Positions 14,082 to 27,299 are shown, counted from the stretch's first letter. The stretch is DNA of 64,000 bases from Thamnaconus septentrionalis (GCA_009823395.1 CM020511.1:10638001-10702000); one strand, 5' to 3'. The notes: generated by a model from the letters alone, not told the origin. A program made the numbers and translations.

Positions 14082-14950
14082 TACGGAAGCGTATTACATT
14101 CACTTAGCAAATAAAAAAAATATCTGTTTTTCAGTGTAATTATTTCTGTTTTTTGTGGTATTTTTTTCCAGCCCAGTTTTTTGTGCTAATTTTTTTCTGC
14201 CCTGCTTTTCGTGCTAATTTTTTTCCAGCCCAGTTTTTTGTGCTAATTTTTTTCTGCCCTGCTTTTCGTGCTAATTTTTTTCCAGCCCAGTTTTTCGTAC
14301 TATTTTTTTTCTGCCCTGTTTTTCGTGCTAATTTTTTTCCGCCCTGTTTTTTTTTAATTTTGAAATCCCGCGTGAACAGTACACAGGTGACCCTACGGCA
14401 TAGATGTGCTCTACGGTGGTGACACGTCACCACGTAGCCAGTCGAATGCACTTCAAATGCATCATTTTGTATCGATGGAGCATGCCATATTTATCCAATT
14501 GATCCCCGAGAAACATTGCGATGTCGTGAATATCTGAATGGGCTTTCCTTCGAAACAACCGCAAAGTCCTCAGATGCCTACGTAAAGTTGATAAACTGAT
14601 TGTAATGCCATCTATGTCACTTAAAGACAGGACTATTTCCCAGTGTCTTAAACCCATGTCAAAATAGAATTTGACTGAACTGAACAAGCTGGCCATGTTT
14701 GCTTCCATTATATCTAGCTCTCAATGAAAGAATGGATGCGATTGTTTCCGATGCTCTCTAAACTCGGGAAAATAGGGCGGAAAAAAATTAGCACGAAAAA
14801 GAGGGCGGAAAATAATTAGCACGAAAAAGAGGTCAGAAAAAAAAAGCACAAAAAACAGGGCTGGAAAAAAAAATAGCACGAAAACCAGAAATAATTACAC
14901 TGAAAAACAGATTTTTTTAATTTGCCAAGTGAATGCAATACGCTTCCGTA
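14082..14950 (-). mobile_element. IS3EU-like DNA transposon, non-autonomous, with long inverted repeats
   Basis: The termini are TACGGAAGCGTATT... and its inverse ...CGCTTCCGTA. The arms (about 14082-14349 and 14774-14950) are imperfect inverted repeats built in part from a tandem unit of about 28 bp with a ccagcccagttttt/gtgctaattttttt pattern. The element is flanked on both sides by a perfect 6-bp duplication GTTATT (14076-14081 and 14951-14956). The interior carries a fragment of an integrase-core transposase on the - strand. Assignment to the IS3EU superfamily rests on the transposase fragment and my recollection of 6-bp duplications in that group. Confidence 0.8.
14427..14708 (-). pseudogene. 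N-terminal fragment of an integrase-core (rve-type) transposase
   Basis: A 93-residue open frame with FYFDMGLRHWEIVLSL, ISLSTLRRHLRTLRLFRRK and YKMMHLKCIR. These match the N-terminal helix-turn-helix region found in fish and cnidarian integrase-core transposon proteins, which continue into a DDE catalytic domain. Here the frame is lost just after KCIR and the catalytic domain is absent, so it is a remnant inside the element at 14082-14950. Confidence 0.7.
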
Positions 14951-17505
14951 GTTATTCAACCCAGGTCTTGAACTTTTTGCTTTTAAAAAACGCCACATCC
15001 GAAATTTCCTGTCCCTTGGAGCAAAACACCTCTGCCTTTTCTCTCTGCGCACTCGGGAGTGTTTGAGCAGATGTGCCGCGTGCGTGCACGTGATGATTTT
15101 GCCAGCTGAGTTCTCCTGTCCTGCCATCCTGAGAAATGAGAGGAAGCGTTTTACAAGCTGTGGTGTTGTACTTCGACAACCTGGCCCCTGTCACACACCT
15201 CGGCCTCCGCAAATGAATGGTGCCATTGTTCACCTTATGAGACCATGAAGTATGTCAGCATCCAAAGTGACACTGTAGATCAGCAACAACCTGTCAAAGT
15301 GAGGCTAATAGTCGCCCTCAGGTGTTTTGCTTTGTGAATTAATTATGACTATGGTCGGCTAACTGGATTGCAGTTACTTGTTGCCACAGATAGTTTAAGG
15401 TTATTAGAGTGTGCGTGGACCCAAAGCACCAGGGAAATGTTTGTGTTTCCACTGGATGTAGTGCTGGGAAGCAGCCATTGGATTGTGCAGGAGACAGGAT
15501 ACGAATTCTGACACCCATAGGAATAGAAATTGGGTTACAAATATGAACATATTAAGAAGAAGGAAAATTCCTCAAACCCTTCCAACTGACAGTTATTTGG
15601 TCATTTCAGTTTAGATTTAAGATATTTCAAACTAATGAATACATTTTTCAAGAAGCTAAATGTGTTTAAAAAAATAAAATTCTGTTTATTGGGCTTCAGT
15701 ATAAAAAGACTTTGCAGAAGACATAACAGGCAGCACCGTGACATTTATTTCAATAGAAAGTGTTGAGGTCCTTCTTGTTTAGTGGCCTAGTGGATGAGGC
15801 AGTGATGTCTCACCATGGCACCATGCACTATAAGGGAAGAATCTGCAAACTTGTAATTTTATGTACATAGTTGTGCACTCAACATTGCATGCTAGCGCAC
15901 TATGGGAATTGCTACGTCAACTTACTTGTTATACTTGGTAACGCATGACAAGAACACAAGAGTATCACGAGATCAAGAAAACATCTCTTGACTTCGTCCT
16001 GCAGACTTTTGGATGACGCCATCCGAGCAGATGGAATTCTTTCTAACATCTGGTCCTTGCATGATTAATGCTGGCTAATACTCTCTCTGAATGTACTATG
16101 TTCAAAATGTCTTTTGCAGGAAACGTCCTGTAACTATGGAAAAGTCCTATTTGTGCCTGTTTAGTTCAAATAAACGTCTTTGGATTGAAGTAGAAGCTGC
16201 GATCGCAGCGACACCCAGAAGACTCGGTTGAGACATCCACACGGATGTATCGCTACATCTGTCACAAAGGATAGTGTCCTATTTGAATGTGGCTACATAT
16301 GTTTTAAACCATGGAAAAGTGTTCCCACTTGACAACACATTGGCCTGTGTTAACTCCAATCTCCTGTAAGATTTCTGCTCCATGAGTCTGGATGCAAAAG
16401 CAAAACCATGACCATTTATTTCCTGCTGAAAGGCTAAACCACTTGAAGCGAAGCACGGCGACATCTGATGTGTGTGGGACACCAAAGACACACATACACA
16501 CACGCCAACCTTCAGAAAGGAGGCGGGAGTGTGAACATGGAACCCCAAAAGCAGCCGTGGCCACATCAAAAATGACAAAGAGCGAATTTCAGTTCAAAGT
16601 TGCACAATGTCACACATACATGAGAACACAGGGATCTTTGGAGAGTTAAACACTCATCTCATCAGTGTCACTTTGTACTTAAAAACTTTTGATTCACGTC
16701 TGGTTTGAAGCAGCTCGCATTCTCTTACATTCCACCGATATGTTCAACTCTGAGCTCGATCTCACGTTAAAAAAGCAACTGTAAAAAAAAAAAACAAAAA
16801 AAAAAACCACAGAGTTTTGAGTGGACTGATAAGCAGAAAAGTTTCCATTCAAATATCCAGACACAGAACTGAAGAATGGTTTATCTGGACTCCTCCAGAC
16901 TCCTCAGTCTATGTGATTCTCACGTCAGAAGCGACACAATGACGCAACAGACGCTTGAGTTTTGTCATTGTATTATCACATTTGGAAAAACGTAACTTTT
17001 CAGGCACATCGCACCACAAGTAAAATGATCAAGTTTTCATTTTGCCACTACTTGGTTTTTGTAAATGCATAATTTGAGGAACTCGTCTCCATTCACAAAC
17101 TCAGTTCTTGAATCCAAAAAATAAGTTTTACCAGTCAAAAAACAAAAATAAATGTTAACTGTGGAAAAAAAAAAGCGTAGGATAGGCTTCAAATTCTCTA
17201 CTTCATAGCAGTGAAGATTCCTGTAATTATCCATACTGAATGCTGGAAGAAAACCCAAGTATTACTTCTGCTATTTATAATTTCTCTCTCTTGAAGTTTG
17301 GGTTTGTTGCTATAATTTATTTAGATTTGCCCTTTGTGGGAAGGTTATACAAACTGTAGCTGAGAAACAACTCTCTCTGTTTTGGCTACTTGTTCTAAAC
17401 ACGACTGATGAAGTCTTACGAAAGAAGGCAAGATCATGGTGTTGCAGTGGTGCACAGAGGGAGAGGGAGTTAGACAGTAGAGTAGGTGTGCCATCTAAAA
17501 TGATT

Positions 17506-17539
17506 GTGTATGTATGTATGCATGTATGCATGTATGTAT
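17506..17539. repeat. (TATG)n/(CATG)n microsatellite
   Basis: Tetranucleotide array alternating tatg and catg units. Confidence 0.85.
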
Positions 17540-18208
17540 ACACTGTAATCACATTTCACCTCGTTGTCAAATTGAAAGCAGTTTTTTACGATGATGCTGA
17601 ATAGATGACCTAGTTACCTTAAACTATGTCAACCCCTTAACTAAAGTTGAGGGGAGACTTTGCGAAGCCTAAAGTATAATTTTTGCATGCAACCTCAAGA
17701 TCATCTCATGTTACATTACATTATTTACATTAATGAGCAATTCAATGTTTTCCTCAAGAAGAAGAAAAAAACAATAGCTGAATTCGTACTTCTATTTCTA
17801 AAGAGCCCTGCCCTCCTTGTGGTTCTTTCCCAGCAACGCCTTGCAATGTGTTGCTGACGTCTATCTTTCCTGCGTCAGTGCCAGGAAAAGTCAGATAAGT
17901 GAAGTGGGAAAGGAAACGCGAGATGAACTGAAAAGAGATTAAGTCCACAGGAAGGCTATTCTCTTTATTGATGGGCAGCTTCTAAACAAAAAACTATGTC
18001 ATCATTGTACCAATTTTAGGGTTTGATGTGTCAGTGATTGTCTCTCCTGCAAAGCACAGTGCTGATACTGACACATTATTACTTTTATGATGTAGTGACC
18101 GGAGGAGCTTGTAGAGACAGTGTGTGTGTGATATGACATGTTCACACAATGAGGACCCGTTCCATTTGTTTGCCTGGTACTCTTTCAGATCGTGTACGTG
18201 CCTTTGGA

Positions 18209-18211
<3 letters not shown>

Positions 18212-18260
<49 letters not shown>
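18212..18260. repeat. (CA)n microsatellite
   Basis: About 24 perfect CA dinucleotides. Confidence 0.95.
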
Positions 18261-18262
<2 letters not shown>

Positions 18263-20386
18263 CACGCACCCACGCGAATGTGTCTATTATCACGTATGAA
18301 CACACTCCACATGCCCCTCAGCCCCCACTTATCAGCTGTTGGTTCCCATACTTGCATAATCCTCGGCTTCCAGGACAGACTGGCAAAAGTTACCATAAAT
18401 CATCCGGAGCTCATACAGGAATGTGTTGGTCAACACGGGGGTCATATGACTGACAAAATATGACAAAGACCAGCTGATAAAAGTCTTACTCTGTTGCTTT
18501 TTGAAGGCGTTGCTCAATCATCTCAAAGGAACCTCAAACGTTCCCGTCTAGAAGCTTTCCTGTCTTTATGTTTAAAATGTCCCAGAAGAAATGTGAGGGT
18601 TTTAAATAATCAAGCCTTATGTGGAGAGTTGGAAAGAAAGGGTTGAAGAAAAAAATTCTGTCAATTTGCCTTTAAAACCGTCTTTTTTTTTTATTGATTA
18701 AAAGCAACTTCAGGATTATCCATGAGAGTGAGAAAAACCCATCCAAACACAAACATCGGTTCCTGTTATCTGGTAATTGCTAACTCGTTCTGATTCCCAA
18801 AAGATCCCAGCAAAAAAAAAAAAAAAATTACAGAGGAAGACACGATGATCCTCGGATTAGCTGTGTAGGAACAGCTGCTGGGACGCTGTTAGCTGCGCTT
18901 TCCCCAGACAGACGTGACTACAGGGCCGCGTAAACACACAGCCAGGCTCGCCGCCTTAAAGGTTCCCGTGCATTTAAAAACAAGCAGAAATATGAATCGA
19001 TGTGATGATCCTCATTTGTAATACGTCTCAGTGCTTCATCATTTAATACTCATTTCTCGTCCTTTCAAACTCCGCCCCCCCTGTGTCAAGGCCTCTGTTT
19101 TCTTGGCTTCAGCTCCGGCCCTTCCTGTCAGCAACATTCCATAGGCATATCAAGCTTCTCCCCCTGCTTATTTTGGTGGCCGCAGAAGAAAAATCTCACC
19201 CCTCACGGGGCAGACGGTGCCAGCACATAAGGTCAAAGAAGACATCAAAAGTTCTGAGAAGAAGTGGGCATGTGCGCGTTTGCTGCGTTTCATATAAAAA
19301 TAACCAGTTATCGCGGCGTGGAAGCTGCCCGGCGGCGACAGACGTGTGTGTACGGAGTCAGATATGGAAGTCTGAAGGTCACATCTTTGACCTTTGACCT
19401 TTGCCAGCCTTCAGAATGCCGTCATCGTGTGTTCCTGCCTTCAGCCACAACAGCTTTCAACCATTGCGGTGGTGCAGCGGGGACAGGCCGCTCTCTGTGA
19501 CAACGCTGACACGACACACTGTGTACCTCCCACTTCCCCCTTGATGATGCCTTATTTCTTACCATGTGATGCTAGCATTGACATACAGTATCCCTAATTT
19601 GGGATCCCCCCCCCCACCTTCCTCTATCTGGAAGAAAATAAAAACTTTCCAGAAGACGTTTTGAGCCCTCTGAAGCACCGTCTGTTTCACAGATATAATA
19701 GCATCAGGTGACTTAACCATGATGGTAACATATGGCATGAAAGTTTGAAACAAGCTGTCAAAATTAAGACTCTTGTTAAGATAAAGTTCACTGTCGGCAA
19801 ATAACAATGTTTAGCTGCCAATAGGGAAAGATTTCATTGCTGTGTTGACATTAACTTTATTTTTTTTAAAAATGAAAAATCCATTCCATGGGGCGAATAC
19901 ACAAGGCGAACATTGTGAGGGGTTGGCAGTAAGTGAAACCAAAAACATGAATGTAATAAAATGTGGAAGCAGAGTGACCAGCCCAAGAAACAAACTAAGT
20001 GGTTGCCCTGGTAATGTCCAGCTGGAGAACAAGGAGAGGGCTTTCTTTATGGATCCGATTAAAAGATGGCGGCTACCATTGGCCTTTCAGCCAAACTGGT
20101 TTTGCCCATTGTGGACGCCATGGAGAGAAACTATGGGAAAACAGGAAAGGGCAAGCAGGCGTCGGCGTAAACAAACAGCAACTGTAGCCGTCACGTGAGT
20201 TCAACATTCATTCCCGTCACAGGTCGGGCTTGTCGGGCAAACGTGTTCCCGTCTCCCATGAATGTGGACAAGCTTCCAATTCGTTAAGCTTGTTTGGACT
20301 GAATGACTTAATGTGCAAAGGGGGAGCGGCAGCAGCGAAGCCTCCCTCGCTGCATTCATACCGGAGCGGAGACATTTCACGAGACA

Positions 20387-20974
20387 ATGCCCCTTCCTCA
20401 GAGCTGCTGGGTGGGAGAAGAATTTCGGAGGGTACTTCCCCGGGAGCGTTGGGAAGTGCTGAGTGAAGATACGATGAAAAGGGGTCTTAAGTTCCCCCGG
20501 CAAGGCCAGGGAGGGAGGAACGACGGCCGTATTGTCGTGGAGAATGGCTCCTTTCTCCGCCAAAGACGACTCTGCGAACAATTAACAGAGGCGGCGAATG
20601 GGAAGAAGAATGCAGAAAATGAACAATTTCCACTGGGGCTCGCGGCCACAGAGGATGTGGCGCACGATGACGAGTTTGAAGGAGAGGATTCCGGGTGTGG
20701 ACGAGCTGCCGGACCCTCATTCATGTCCCCCGCTCTCCTGACTCTCCAATGGTCATTGAGCGGACAGTTCGCCCAGGAGCCGAGCGCTCCAACGCCAGCT
20801 TTCCTTCAGTCCACAGGGCAGCAGGTGGAGAGGAGGTGGATTTCAACACTTCCCTCAAACTCCCTTCAGCGGCTGCTTTCAATTAGCCGTGCGAATATTT
20901 CACATCGGGGTTTGCATACATGCTCGTTTTCAACCGGCTCCATGCGCTGCACCACTCACCCCAGGGTGTGCTGA
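20387..20974 (+). other. Unrecognised 195-residue open frame in a GC-richer stretch
   Basis: One of the longest non-repetitive open frames outside tgfbr2. The composition is Arg/Ser/Pro/Glu-mixed, with no domain, signal peptide or membrane segment that I recognise, and no splice-supported neighbours. It may be chance in a locally GC-rich region, or overlap a noncoding transcript or regulatory element upstream of tgfbr2. I do not call it a gene. Confidence 0.15.
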
Positions 20975-21812
20975 TGAAACAGGGAAACAGTTCGTAGAAG
21001 AGGCGCTTTAATTGTAATAATGATAATAATGATGATAGTAATGACAGCCTAAAACCATTAAAAGGGATCTCGATCGGCCTCCTCCTCTTTGTTAGGACAC
21101 AACTCTTCCTTCCCTAATTTCCTCCTTCCTGCCATGTTCAAAGGAAGCAGGCTAAGTGCTCTCTTTATTATGTGACATGTCCGTACATGCCTGGAGGCGC
21201 TGAGGAATGATGGAGAAGGGGAGAGTCCGCTTAAAGTATTTCACCATCATAATATTTGACTTTCTGCCTTTGCGAAAGTGTCAAAATACTCATGTTTTGA
21301 ACTCGACAGTCACAAAATTGTGAATCTTTCTGTGTCTGTTGGACAATATTGGCTTCTATGTAATCATATACCATCTATAATATATGATCATGTGGTCTTT
21401 TTCTTTGATCTTAAAAACTTCTAACTTTAACTGAACCAGACTGTTTTTGCCGTGCGGCAACAGTGTTAGTTTCTAGAGTATATACAGTTTAAAATATTTT
21501 TTTTCAAATACAGAACAGCTTTTAAATTGACCCCAACATTGTGAATGTGTGATTGCAATTGATGATGCTCTCAATTAGTCTATACATACATTCCTCACTG
21601 TAATATAAGAAATAGCAGTGGCAGTAGTAGTAGCAATAGTATCATTCTTGTTTTCTCTAGAGTCAGATGGGATTCTCTACTTCTTGATTGTTTGTTCCAC
21701 TTACCCTGAACCCCCACTTAAATAGGTGCCTTTAAGATGGATGGATGCATCGCTGAGTGTTTGCTACTGTCAAATATTTGCACACACTGTACATAGAGAG
21801 ACAGAGAGAAGT

Positions 21813-21815
<3 letters not shown>

Positions 21816-21851
<36 letters not shown>
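21816..21851. repeat. (AG)n microsatellite
   Basis: About 17 dinucleotide units. Confidence 0.93.
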
Positions 21852-21853
<2 letters not shown>

Positions 21854-22080
21854 CTAGCATGAGGTCAGGTTTCTGTGTAAATTCTTTCACTCATGTCCAC
21901 AGCTGTTCTCAACATTCCATGCTGGAGCCTGCTGGACTTTGAGAGGCGCACGCACGTACGCGCGCACGCAAGAACCCGTGGCGCTACTTTGGACAGAGGT
22001 CAACTGTTAGCTTTGGCGGCTAAAGTCAAAATAATACCACTAATTCTGCCACTACTGGTAATAGTTTCCCCAAGTCCTTC

Positions 22081-22086
<6 letters not shown>

Positions 22087-22127
<41 letters not shown>
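22087..22127. repeat. (GT)n microsatellite
   Basis: About 20 perfect dinucleotide units. Confidence 0.95.
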
Positions 22128-22129
<2 letters not shown>

Positions 22130-22378
22130 GCACTGTGCTGAAGTAAAGCACAGCGGCCCTTACCCTCAACCTGCCTGCAACGACAACTTGCCTTCTTCAC
22201 TGCCGTTATACGCAGAGTTTGGAAACTGAGGCCGGTAAGTCACGGCTTGCCAAGCAGGTTGTCATGGTCACCAGTGATTACGGCCTATAGGAATGTAAGA
22301 GTGTTGACAGAGAAGAAGGAAAGAGAGGGGGCAGATGTGACTCACTCAGCCTGAGAGAGCTTCTCTGCGATGCGCACG

Positions 22379-22379
<1 letters not shown>

Positions 22380-22415
<36 letters not shown>
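22380..22415. repeat. (GT)n microsatellite
   Basis: About 18 perfect dinucleotide units. Confidence 0.95.
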
Positions 22416-22418
<3 letters not shown>

Positions 22419-22622
22419 ATGAGTGGGTTTTGAGTGTGTGGGCTGATGCACATTTTGTGTACCAAATAAATGCACATAGCCACTTCACATGCAGATGGAA
22501 GCGCACGTAGGTGGTTACAGAGCTGCACACACGCTGCTCAAAGCGTGTTAAAGCACTGGGACATTTTTTGATTCAGTGTCCCACAAATGAACATGACAGC
22601 TATTTAGAATTCGGCTTAACAA

Positions 22623-22626
22623 AGAG

Positions 22627-22657
<31 letters not shown>
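22623..22657. repeat. (GA)n microsatellite
   Basis: About 17 dinucleotide units with one interruption. Confidence 0.9.
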
Positions 22658-23688
22658 GTGTTGATTATAATGCAACAAATGGCCAAAATTTAATTAAGGA
22701 GTTACGTAAAACTCAACTGGAAGGGCATCTAGTCAGTTACTTCCTGAATTCAGTGACGCGCTGATGTGACTTGCAGCATCGGTTTGCTTGGAACTATTTT
22801 CTGAAGCATCACTTTCCATTTTGCAACAGCGCTATCATATATAACACCATAGCGCCTTTCAAACCACTCAAACCCCCGGGCCGGTCCCACGCAGAAGTGC
22901 TGCGAGCGTCGAAACCAGCGCCACATCCCCTCCTCTGTTTCAGCACTGTGGTCAAGATGGGACAGAAAAATCGGAGACACACAGCCATAAAAAAAAAAAG
23001 TGCTTCAGCATATTTTAAAACCTTACAATGCTGTGTGTGGCCTGAATGGAATGGACACAAAAGAACAGGGCACAAAGTTTTTATTGTTTGATTTTTTTAT
23101 TTTATTGTTTTTTTGTTTTTTTCATGAAGTGATTACTCTATTCAAACACGCTTGTCAGAGCACTTTATGTCATGAATTAACAAAGCTTAAACACATGAAC
23201 GCAAGTGTCAAGTGGGGCTGCTCTACAAAAAACCTTCTAGAAAATTATGCAGATTTTAGTTTGTGTATCAGCACTTATCTCACTTGATCACTTGATATGG
23301 GCTGTGTTGAAAACCTCCTACTGCACCTCCCACTGTAATTACTCACTCTGTCCACCTAGCGTTCTTGTTATCTTGCAGCATGCTAGGTCAGCCTCAGCCT
23401 CAACCTGCTATGAAAGATCAAATGTCAGATACGTATTGAGTTTTTTCCCCACCTCTTCAGCTATGAAAGACAAGAGAAACTCATATAAGGAAAGCAGAAT
23501 AATGTACGTGGTCACGTTTGGATATGTGAAACTTGTTGATTCATAAATAGTGGTTTTTATTTTCAAACAAAGAGGTTCATGTGACTTCATCACCACTATT
23601 TTTTTTAAGTGTAGTTATTTTGCACACATTGATTTAAAGTGTTTTGCGCTTAAAATCTTTAAATCTCCTAATGTGATAAACTCATGAC

Positions 23689-23983
23689 CAGGGGTGGGCA
23701 AACTTTTTCTTCTGTTCCAAAATTTGACAGAGGGGCCGGAGCAGGAGCAGATGGATGGAGTGTTTTGGTGAGCCACCGCATAGGAGAAAAATATATATAT
23801 CATATGTGTCTTTGAAGCCCCACAGTATTTAGCTCTTTATTGAAATGACTGAAAAAATTGATGAAATACAGCTATTTTATGACTTACTTACTATTAATAT
23901 AATTTCTTCAAGTTTGGGGATACCAGATTAAAAACCTTCATAGGGCCGAATATGGTCCCCGGGCCGTAGTTTGCCCATCCCTG
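23689..23983 (+). mobile_element. hAT-like MITE, family 1, copy B
   Basis: Starts CAGGGGTGGGCAAACT and ends AGTTTGCCCATCCCTG, a near-perfect 16-bp hAT-type inverted terminus. The interior shares the AGCAGATGGATGGAGTG block, the TTTGAAGCCCC block and the TTTATGACTTACT block with the copy at 28184. The flanking 8-mers agree only at five of eight positions, so the insertion is old. Confidence 0.8.
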
Positions 23984-24937
23984 ATCTAGACCAAACCAGA
24001 TCCTGAGCACAGTGCTGCATCTCCTGACCAGATGAAGAATGATTTTTTCCGAGCGGGACGGGATCCAACGCAATCCCGAGGCAGATGCTTCATGAATCAA
24101 AGTCAAACGCTCTCTTCTAACAGCTCACTTGTAAATAAAACACAAAGAAAAATGCTTCCCAGCTGCGTCCAAATTTCCCTGATTGTGAAACCTCCGCGCG
24201 GAGAGCGCTTCACTTAACGCTCACACAACATAACTTTTCATGTGACGGCAAACTTGGGGCGGGAGTTGGGGGTGGGGGGTGGGGTTACTCAGAATCAGTC
24301 GGCTGTTGGTTGCCGGCGTACACAGTCACTGCATTGGGCTCATCATGGCCTGATGAACAGCTGGAACTCATAATGGCAAAGAAATGACACGCATGTCCAC
24401 ACCTCAGCACTGACACATACCAGCATGTCGTGATTAAAGAGGGGAGTCGGTGCAGCACCAAAAAACATGTTAATCTGGGCGCTTTCAGCGACAGCCGTCC
24501 TCCCAACGTGCCGCTTAGGATTGGGTTTATTCTCAGCGGGAAGCCTCAGGGAGATGAATCATCACGTTGCTATGTGAACGGCATGATTTACAGTGCACGG
24601 GAGGGTGTCGTTTGACCGTTATTGAATATGAGCAAGTCCGGCGGGGTGGTTGCAGGGAACATTTGGACGGTTGCTTTTTTTTATTTTGTTTTTTTCTTTC
24701 GATGTTCTCATCATAAATCTTGCTTTAGGCCTGGCCAAACACAGAAATTAATGAATTTTGAAGATTCAAATTCATGATTTACATGCAGGTAGGAGGTTTA
24801 TTTTAAAATACAGACTTTTTTTTTTTTTTTTTTTTTTATTAAAACAAGATCTTCAGAAAAGGCTGCCAAAAGAGAATAAATTCTACATTTATTCTCTCCC
24901 TCCTCCCTTTTTTTTCCCCCACCACCTCTTCTTATCT

Positions 24938-25215
24938 CAGGGTCAGGAGGCTGCTGGAGCTCCTTCCAGCCGTCTTGGGCCAAGGAGCGGTTGCACTCTG
25001 GACAAGTTGTCAGTTTATCGCAGGGCCAGAAACAGCCATTCGCACCCACATTCTAGGCAATTTAGAGCTGCAAATTGAGTTAATGTGTGTCTCTGGGTTG
25101 TGGGAAGAAGCCAAAGTACCTGGAGAGAGAGGGAGAGAGCACACGCAGTCCCAGGGAGAACATCCAGACTCTGGACATATAAGGCCTGTTGAACAAGAGG
25201 CGACACCACACACTT
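24938..25215 (+). repeat. Dispersed teleost repeat, diverged copy
   Basis: Has the familiar order of blocks: CTGGAGC..., GGACAAGT..., TATCGCAGGGCCA, GGCAATTTAGAG, GTGGGAAGAAGCC, AGGGAGAACATCCA. A second, shorter copy lies at 61263. I do not assign the class. Confidence 0.6.
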
Positions 25216-26116
25216 GGTGGTTGCACACAAACGGTGCTCCTAACTAACCCAGATGACCACTGAGTGAGGCGAGTCAAGTCGCCACTCAGGTCGTCTCAAT
25301 CGCATTTCAGTCAACTTCCCATGTTGAATTGTTGAAAGACAGATGGAATAAAATGGGGGGGGGAAATGGCAAAACTAATGGAGTTCTGTGTTTGTGACTT
25401 TCTAACAAGCTGCGAGTGCAGCCTGGACGACCGGAAATGTTTGACTGATGGAGGTTTAAAGCAAACTCCACAAATCCCGAGTGAGTCGCCACATTACTCA
25501 CTCCGGTTCGTCATGCTGCACAACAAAAGTGGTTCCAGTGTTTGAGTTCAAAATCCAGCCCAGGGGAACATTGAAATGAATCAGCAGGTTTAAATGGAAC
25601 CTAATGGAAAAAGTAAGGCAAATCCAATACTGTTCATCAACACTTACATCTGTGCATGTATCTCATGTATGTAAACAACCCTGTTGTGGTGTGAAAAAGT
25701 GATTAAAGTCCGAATGACTTGATTAAAAGCATAAAGGAGAAATTCCAGTGCTGTTCTGCTCTGTATATTAGAAACTATTGGGTATCAAATGATATCAACA
25801 AACCCCAAAATATAAAAATAGTTGAACATTGCATCCAAAAACAAAAAAATGGCCCTCAGCCAAAACCCTCCATGTCCCCTCTGTCGCTTACTCAGGAAGA
25901 AAAAAAATGGATTTAGTTTTTGGCCACAAAGCCAACTGAGTTTATTTGCAGTCCTAAAGCATGGGACCCAGAGACAAGAGCTTTGACCCGCTGAGCCCTG
26001 ACCTGTGGCTGGAGGGAGCTGGACTCCTGAGGGCGGCTGAGCAAGAAGAGGATGGTTGAGGTTGGGACTCACAGCACAACACTGCCTGCCAGAGATCTGC
26101 ATGTCCAGACATGCTG

Positions 26117-26168
<52 letters not shown>

Positions 26169-26170
26169 CA
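26117..26170. repeat. (CAGG)n microsatellite
   Basis: About 13 perfect tetranucleotide units; open frames through it (repeated Gly-Arg-Gln-Ala) are artefacts. Confidence 0.95.
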
Positions 26171-26743
26171 AAACTCCTCTTGAAGCCCTTCTGCCATTGA
26201 GATCACTTTCCGTCAAGATCATTGCACTCCCTCAGCCAGAAAGCTCCAAAGCCACTGACACTGACAAAGTCGCATTCATTCCTTCCACCGTTCACATCGG
26301 TTTTTCCACTGCCTTGACGTTAAGAATCATTCCTGCGTTGCTGACGAGAATCTGGGAGAGACGATGGCTTTAACAGAGACTCTGAATTTGTAATACTTAA
26401 CCTCACTGGTTAATATATCTGAGCCTGACCTCTCGGTGCCTTTAATGTGTTTACGGACCATTAGTGGAAAGGCAGGGCCTAATGAACAGGACACAGACAG
26501 TGTTAAAGTTTCAAGGGAGGCACTGTTAATCTTTGCAACAGTAACATAGGAGATGCTAAGACATCTCAAAATCTCTATTTTCTTAAAACCCTCCGATCAA
26601 ATTAAGCCTCTTTAGACTTACATTGTTACTTCTTATTAATACCTTTGTACTGAGTAGGTCTGTACGCAATTTGAACACAAATGATATAAACTAAATAATA
26701 ACATTTAGTGAGACAGGAGATTCAGAAACTTAAAGAATGTACT

Positions 26744-27141
26744 CAGAGGTTGGAAGTGAGATAGTACTAATACTTTGTTACTGAAGGTAGATTTTTCAGG
26801 TATGTTAGGTGGGTAAGGTAGGTACTTTGTACATAAATATCTGTACTTTCTACTACTTTCTACTACTACTGTACCAGAAAACATGCTTGTTACTTTTGTG
26901 TTTAAAAGATACAAATTCTGTCCAAACTAATTCACTTATTATTATTTATCATAGTTGCTGTTGCTTGAAATTGAGCCATTTGAATTATGCTGTTGTGTAG
27001 TTAAACATAAAAGTGGACGATATTGTAGAGAGAGATTATTTTAGCGGACTTTGAATCAGTACTTTCACTTTCACCAGATTATTTTTTCTGTACTTCTTGT
27101 ATGTTCTTAAGTGTAGACTGTGAATACTTTTGATACCTCTG
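26744..27141 (+). mobile_element. hAT-like element, family 2, diverged copy just upstream of the tgfbr2 promoter
   Basis: Begins CAGAGGTTGGAAGT and ends ATACCTCTG. The interior keeps the ACTTTGTTACTG..GTAGATTTTTC and ACTTTGTACATAAATATCTGTACTTTC blocks in short form, shared with copies at 34639, 37298 and 45732. It ends about 160 bp before the putative promoter. No convincing target duplication remains. Confidence 0.65.
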
Positions 27142-27299
27142 GATAAAACAGCTGGAGAGTATTTCTTTTAAATGAAATAAAAGCATTGCTTCAAGAAGTG
27201 TATTATCTCCTTCCTGCAGGTTAAAAACGACAGTGTCTGATAAAAACGGTTCGCTTACCACAACAGTTTGCGCAAATGTACAGCTGTTGACTGTTTCCA

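Larger units (their letters stand above)
14957..20200. other. Intergenic stretch, no gene seen
   Basis: Contains a TATG/CATG microsatellite (17506-17539) and a CA microsatellite (18212-18260). Nothing else was recognised. Confidence 0.55.
21000..23688. other. Intergenic stretch with clustered microsatellites, no gene seen
   Basis: Holds GA runs (21816-21851 and 22623-22657) and GT runs (22087-22127 and 22380-22415) within 850 bp. No exon or repeat family is otherwise visible. Confidence 0.6.

Noticed and set aside
14140..14451. 103-residue open frame with repeated KKLARK / KNWAGKK units on the - strand
   Set aside because: It is the translation of the about 28-bp tandem repeats in the transposon arm, not a repeat protein.
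26056..26373. Array of tetranucleotide repeats considered as a CRISPR-like or coding repeat
   Set aside because: A simple (CAGG)n microsatellite without spacers; vertebrate genomes have no CRISPR arrays.
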